NCBI RefSeq assembly: GCF_900112475.1
Contig: NZ_FOLW01000005.1
Span: 124,001 to 188,000 of the forward strand
DNA: 64,000 nucleotides
Direction: 5' to 3'
From: Pragia fontium DSM 5563 = ATCC 49100
GTDB lineage: Bacteria; Pseudomonadota; Gammaproteobacteria; Enterobacterales; Enterobacteriaceae
The notes under the pieces are model-generated. The model had not been told where the DNA came from and ran no database searches. It worked only from the letters and a program-made list of their open reading frames with translations. Both the position numbers and the translations under genes were made by a program. Positions 59,808 through 64,000 of this stretch are shown here, in pieces (position 1 is the first letter of the stretch; each line of letters starts with the position of its first letter).

Positions 59808-60518
59808 TCATTCATCGCGCGTACAGTGAACCATATAGTTAACGTCAACATTTCCGCCTAACTTAAATGACTTCATGAGGGGATTGTAATGTAACCCGGT
59901 CATATGGCGTTCACGTAGCGTAGTGCTATCAATCCAGCTTATTAGTTCGGATGGACGAATAAATTTATTAACGTCATGGGTGCCTTTCGGCACCATGTTC
60001 ATCACATATTCTGCACCAACCACCAGCATGAGCCAAGCTTTGGTATTACGGTTAATGGTTGAGAAAAATACATGACCACCTGGTTTGACTAACCGGGCAC
60101 AGGCTTGGACAACCGATGCCGGATCGGGAACATGCTCCAGCATTTCCATACAGGTTACAATATCGTACTGTTCGGCGTGTTCTGTGGCATGGGCTTCAAC
60201 GGTTTGCTGAACATATTCAACCGGTAGGGCGCTTTCCAGTGCATGCAAACGGGCAACCTGTAAAGGTTCTGAGCCCATGTCCAATCCCGTGACCAGTGCA
60301 CCTTCTCTGGCCATACTTTCAGACAGAATACCGCCACCGCAGCCGACATCGAGAATTTTCTTGCCAAAGATACCGTTGGCGCGTTGCTGAATATAGTCCA
60401 GACGCAGCGGATTTATTTGGTGTAATGGTTTAAACTCACCTTCGAGATCCCACCAGCGTGAGGCGACTGCTTCAAATTTAGCAATCTCTTTGTGATCGAC
60501 GTTTTCTGATGAGTTCAT
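59808..60518 (-). CDS. ubiG: Ubiquinone O-methyltransferase UbiG
   Basis: SAM-dependent methyltransferase performing both O-methylations of ubiquinone synthesis. 236 residues (E. coli 240). SAM motif I is [30 protein letters not shown] and [15 protein letters not shown] follow; substrate-side [12 protein letters not shown] and [20 protein letters not shown], cited in parts. Divergent from gyrA, as in E. coli. Confidence 0.96.
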   Translation of the reverse strand: MNSSENVDHKEIAKFEAVASRWWDLEGEFKPLHQINPLRLDYIQQRANGIFGKKILDVGCGGGILSESMAREGALVTGLDMGSEPLQVARLHALESALPVEYVQQTVEAHATEHAEQYDIVTCMEMLEHVPDPASVVQACARLVKPGGHVFFSTINRNTKAWLMLVVGAEYVMNMVPKGTHDVNKFIRPSELISWIDSTTLRERHMTGLHYNPLMKSFKLGGNVDVNYMVHCTRDE

Positions 60519-60718
60519 ACGGCATACCTGAATGGGTGATATTAGAGAAGGGCAATTATACCTGAGTTCATAATAAATTTGTCATCTTGTCTTTGTGAAC
60601 TGTTTTTTCTAACTAAATAAATGCGTTAGCTTTTCCGGATTCATCAGCGTTGATAAGACCTTACTTATCATAGGGTGTGAAGATTTATCTTCGTAGACTA
60701 AGATAAAGCGGTGAAAAT

Positions 60719-60747
60719 TAGAAACAAGCTGCGTTATGTGATATAAT
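60719..60747 (+). promoter_or_regulatory. gyrA promoter
   Basis: -35 TAGAAA (60719-60724), 17-bp spacer, -10 TATAAT (60742-60747), about 40 bases before the ATG. A perfect -10 with a weak -35 fits a supercoiling-sensitive gyrase promoter (inference). Confidence 0.6.
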
Positions 60748-60792
60748 TTTGCACCTTTTCCGGGCTGATAATATTAGAGGGATAGCGGCTCC

Positions 60793-63618
60793 ATGAGCGA
60801 CCTTGCCAGAGAAATTATGCCGGTCAATATCGAAGATGAGCTTAAAAACTCTTATCTTGACTATGCGATGTCCGTTATTGTTGGGCGCGCATTACCAGAT
60901 GTTCGAGATGGACTGAAGCCAGTACACCGTCGCGTATTATTCGCAATGAACGTACTCGGTAATGATTGGAATAAACCATATAAAAAATCGGCGCGTGTAG
61001 TCGGCGACGTAATCGGTAAATACCATCCGCACGGTGATAGTGCTGTCTACGATACGATTGTTCGTATGGCACAGCCATTCTCCTTGCGTTATATGCTGGT
61101 CGATGGTCAAGGGAACTTTGGTTCCATTGACGGTGACTCAGCCGCAGCAATGCGTTATACCGAAATTCGTATGTCGAAGATGGCTCACGACCTGTTGGCG
61201 GATCTTGATAAAGAAACCGTTGACTTCGGGCCAAACTACGACGGAACAGAACAAATTCCTACCGTATTGCCTACCAGAATACCTAACCTGCTGGTTAATG
61301 GTTCTTCTGGTATTGCGGTCGGTATGGCAACTAACATACCGCCACATAACCTGGTTGAGGTCATCAACGGTTGTTTGGCTTTTATAGAGGATGAAAACAT
61401 TACCCTTGAAGGGCTGATGGAACACATCCCAGGACCTGACTTCCCGACCGCCGCGATTATTAACGGCCGTCGTGGTATCGAAGAAGCATACCGAACTGGC
61501 CGTGGTAAAATTTACCTCCGCGCTCGTGCTGAAATCGAAACCGATGAGAAGACGAGTCGTGAAACGATTATTGTTCATGAGATCCCGTATCAGGTGAACA
61601 AAGCTCGCTTAATCGAAAAGATTGCCGAGCTGGTAAAAGACAAGAAAGTTGAAGGCATTAGTGCTCTGCGCGACGAGTCGGACAAAGACGGTATGCGTGT
61701 TGTGATTGAAGTGAAGCGTGATTCCGTTGCGGAAGTCGTGCTGAATAATCTTTATTCACAAACTCAACTTCAGGTCACTTTTGGTATCAACATGGTTGCC
61801 CTGCATCAGGGACAGCCAAAATTGTTGGGCCTGAAAGAGATGTTGGAGGCGTTTGTTCGCCACCGCCGTGAAGTGGTTACGCGCCGGACTATTTTTGAAC
61901 TGCGTAAAGCCCGTGAGCGTGCACACATCCTGGAAGGTCTGGCGATTGCACTGGCCAATATTGATCCGATTATTGAACTGATTCGCTCTGCGTCGACGCC
62001 TGCGGAAGCAAAAGTCGCGCTATTGGCTCGGGCATGGGATCTGGGTAACGTTGCAGCGATGCTTGAGCGCGCTGGTAATGATGCCGCTCGCCCTGAGTGG
62101 TTGGAACCTGAGTTTGGAATTCGTGATAACCAGTATTATCTGACCGAACAACAGGCACAGGCTATTCTTGAGCTGCGTTTACACCGTTTGACCGGCCTTG
62201 AGCATGAAAAACTGCTGGATGAATATAAAGAACTGTTGATGCAAATTGCGGCACTGATCTTTATTTTGGAAAATCCAGAGCGCTTAATGGAAGTGATTCG
62301 TGAAGAGCTTGAAGCCATTCGCGATCAGTATAACGATCCACGCCGCACTGAAATTACTGCGAATACTGCCGATATCAATATCGAAGATTTGATTGAGCAG
62401 GAAAACGTGGTTGTGACCTTATCGCATCAGGGCTATGTGAAGTATCAGCCTCTGTCTGATTACGAAGCACAGCGTCGCGGTGGTAAAGGTAAGTCAGCAG
62501 CACGCATTAAAGAAGAAGACTTTATTGATCGTCTGTTGGTAGCCAATACCCATGATACGATTCTTTGCTTCTCCAGCCGTGGTCGTTTGTACTGGCTAAA
62601 AGTTTATCAGTTGCCAGAAGCCAGCCGCGGAGCCCGCGGTCGTCCAATCATTAATATTCTGCCGCTGGAACCGAATGAGCGTATTACCGCTATTCTACCG
62701 GTGCGTGAATATGAAGCTGGGCTGAACATCTTTATGGCTACCGCTAGCGGTACCGTGAAGAAAACGCAATTAACTGAATTCAGCCGCCCACGTAGCGCTG
62801 GTATTATTGCGGTTAATCTGAAGGAAGGCGATGAGCTTATTGGCGTTGACTTAACTAATGGTAGTAGTGAAGTCATGCTGTTCTCTGCCAAAGGTAAAGT
62901 AGTTCGCTTCTCTGAGAAACACGTACGTTCTATGGGACGTACCGCTGGTGGCGTTCGCGGTATCAGATTAGCGGATGATGATAGAGTGGTTTCACTGATC
63001 ATTCCTAATATTGATGGTGCTGTTTTAGTCGGCAATGCTGATGAACTACTGGTAAGCGATGCTGAAGATCTCAATATTGAAAATGCTGATATTGAAGCGT
63101 TGGATATTGAAGCGTTGGATATTGAAGATATCGAAGCCGAAGAGTTAATCGTTGAAGAAGATGAAGATATTGACGGTTCAGAGGAAGATTCTTCCACTGG
63201 TATTGGCGATATTCTTACCGTAACTGAAAACGGATTCGGAAAACGTACGCCTTTGTCCAGCTACCCAGTCAAGTCTCGCGGTACTAAAGGCGTTATCTCG
63301 ATTAAGGTGAGTGAGCGCAACGGTAATGTTGTCGGTGCGGTTCAGGTCGATCACTGCGATCAAATTATGATGATTACCGATGCAGGTACTTTAGTGCGTA
63401 CTCGCGTATCGGAAGTTAGCGTAGTTGGCCGTAATGCTCAAGGTGTAACGCTGATTCGTACAGCGGAAGATGAGAATGTGGTTGGTCTGCAGCGCGTTGT
63501 TGAGCCTGAAGACGATGATGAAGAAATTTCTTGCGGTGATGAAGATGAGCAAGAAATGTCGAATGCACCATCAGCAGACGTTGCCGGTGATGCTACAGAT
63601 GAGCCGAAAGACGAATAA
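60793..63618 (+). CDS. gyrA: DNA gyrase subunit A with acidic C-terminal-domain insertion
   Basis: Type II topoisomerase subunit that cuts and rejoins DNA. 941 residues, against 875 in E. coli. The N-terminal half aligns without gaps: [11 protein letters not shown] (Ser83, Asp87, the quinolone-sensitive residues) and active-site Tyr122 in AMRYTEIR. The GyrA box QRRGGKG is present, so supercoiling ability is expected. The extra length is mainly one acidic insertion at residues ~744-808, in the C-terminal beta-pinwheel, where E. coli reads PRGDGAILTATQNGYGKRT. It is built from pentapeptides such as DIEAL and acidic runs. The acidic C-terminal tail is also present. No frameshift. Confidence 0.96.
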   Translation: MSDLAREIMPVNIEDELKNSYLDYAMSVIVGRALPDVRDGLKPVHRRVLFAMNVLGNDWNKPYKKSARVVGDVIGKYHPHGDSAVYDTIVRMAQPFSLRYMLVDGQGNFGSIDGDSAAAMRYTEIRMSKMAHDLLADLDKETVDFGPNYDGTEQIPTVLPTRIPNLLVNGSSGIAVGMATNIPPHNLVEVINGCLAFIEDENITLEGLMEHIPGPDFPTAAIINGRRGIEEAYRTGRGKIYLRARAEIETDEKTSRETIIVHEIPYQVNKARLIEKIAELVKDKKVEGISALRDESDKDGMRVVIEVKRDSVAEVVLNNLYSQTQLQVTFGINMVALHQGQPKLLGLKEMLEAFVRHRREVVTRRTIFELRKARERAHILEGLAIALANIDPIIELIRSASTPAEAKVALLARAWDLGNVAAMLERAGNDAARPEWLEPEFGIRDNQYYLTEQQAQAILELRLHRLTGLEHEKLLDEYKELLMQIAALIFILENPERLMEVIREELEAIRDQYNDPRRTEITANTADINIEDLIEQENVVVTLSHQGYVKYQPLSDYEAQRRGGKGKSAARIKEEDFIDRLLVANTHDTILCFSSRGRLYWLKVYQLPEASRGARGRPIINILPLEPNERITAILPVREYEAGLNIFMATASGTVKKTQLTEFSRPRSAGIIAVNLKEGDELIGVDLTNGSSEVMLFSAKGKVVRFSEKHVRSMGRTAGGVRGIRLADDDRVVSLIIPNIDGAVLVGNADELLVSDAEDLNIENADIEALDIEALDIEDIEAEELIVEEDEDIDGSEEDSSTGIGDILTVTENGFGKRTPLSSYPVKSRGTKGVISIKVSERNGNVVGAVQVDHCDQIMMITDAGTLVRTRVSEVSVVGRNAQGVTLIRTAEDENVVGLQRVVEPEDDDEEISCGDEDEQEMSNAPSADVAGDATDEPKDE
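63073..63132 (+). repeat. 15-bp tandem repeat inside gyrA
   Basis: Four in-frame 15-bp units (63073, 63088, 63103, 63118) encode [20 protein letters not shown]. Units two and three are identical (GATATTGAAGCGTTG). They form the core of the acidic GyrA insertion and point to growth by slippage. Confidence 0.88.
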
Positions 63619-63637
63619 TCTGTCAGCTTAATCTATT

Positions 63638-63666
63638 AAAAAAGCCAGCATAATGCTGGCTTTTTT
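63638..63666 (+). terminator. gyrA terminator
   Basis: AAAAAAGCCAGCA, loop TAA, TGCTGGCTTTTTT: 13-base arms with A- and U-runs, usable on both strands. Confidence 0.93.
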
Positions 63667-64000
63667 ATTGGCTGTTATTTAAGCGTTAAATCAGCTATCG
63701 GAAATAAGTGGTTTGGTCATCGATATAAGCGGTATATATAAATTGAATAAAATACTACCGGCTGAAGCTAGTGATATAAAAATATAATAATATCTTTTAA
63801 TTAACTACTCTTATTGGTTTTTAAGTAATAGGGTTTTTATTATTAAATTTTCCTATTTATTTGATAATGTTGATTTTTTAGTGTCTTAAATGTGTGAGCT
63901 CGTTCAAGAATAATGCATTGAATTTTTTCGCTTGGTGAGTTTTACATTTGCTATTGATATGATGAAAAAGAAAATAACATACTAATATTAATTATAATTT
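63667..64000. other. AT-rich stretch with no recognised gene
   Basis: 334 bp to the window edge, strongly AT-rich, without an open frame I can support. It probably contains regulatory DNA for a gene beyond the window. Confidence 0.5.

Noticed and set aside
62607-63197. Serine-rich minus-strand frame inside gyrA
   Set aside because: It is only the complement of the acidic GAT/GAA-rich gyrA insertion.
60793-63618. Fluoroquinolone-resistance substitutions in GyrA
   Set aside because: Positions 83 and 87 are Ser and Asp, the susceptible residues.

Overview
The window is chromosomal DNA from a member of the Enterobacterales. Proteins and gene order follow the Escherichia coli ackA-to-gyrA interval: yfbV, yfbU, yfbT, yfbS, yfbR, alaA, nuoA-N, menFDHBCE, yfaY, nrdAB, ubiG, gyrA. 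Divergence from E. coli and several local replacements suggest a lineage outside the Escherichia/Salmonella group. A Budviciaceae-type organism (Budvicia, Pragia, Leminorella, Limnobaculum) is my guess and is not proven by the sequence.

Layout. 1-4560: yfbV (cut by the window edge), an array of three hairpin-rich intergenic repeats, yfbU, yfbT and yfbS. 4561-8771: an inserted operon with a PhoB-type promoter, encoding a secreted alkaline phosphatase, a membrane-anchored small protein, and an ABC ATPase/FtsX-type permease pair whose periplasmic domain has histidine-rich stretches. 8820-11068: yfbR and an unusual alaA whose aminotransferase carries an N-terminal VapB/MazE (AbrB-fold)-like domain; repeated TGTATAT heptamers lie in its promoter. 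11549-14711: brnQ and an orphan WaaB-like lipopolysaccharide glycosyltransferase, where lrhA would be expected. 15390-30322: the complete 13-gene nuo operon (complex I, nuoC and nuoD fused). 30738-45439: the menaquinone cluster, with menF separated from menDHBCE by about 7.7 kb of accessory genes: a methyltransferase-like membrane protein, a transporter/LacI regulator/nucleoside hydrolase cassette with a twin operator, yjbB, yebB and an unknown gene. 45481-47791: pabBC and pabA, which draw on the same chorismate pool as menF. 47929-53744: catalase, an M20 peptidase-MHS transporter operon, and tyrP with TyrR boxes. 54091-63618: yfaY, a small lipoprotein, nrdAB without yfaE, ubiG, and a gyrA with an acidic, repeat-built insertion in its C-terminal domain.

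How it works together. The core is respiratory: NADH dehydrogenase I, menaquinone synthesis, and UbiG for ubiquinone. DNA precursor and topology genes (nrdAB, gyrA) form the right end. Accessory operons add phosphate scavenging, nucleoside salvage and peptide use. I found no tRNA, rRNA, CRISPR array, transposase or prophage gene. The observations most worth following up are the AlaA fusion with its putative operator, the PhoB-controlled phosphatase/ABC operon, and the GyrA insertion.
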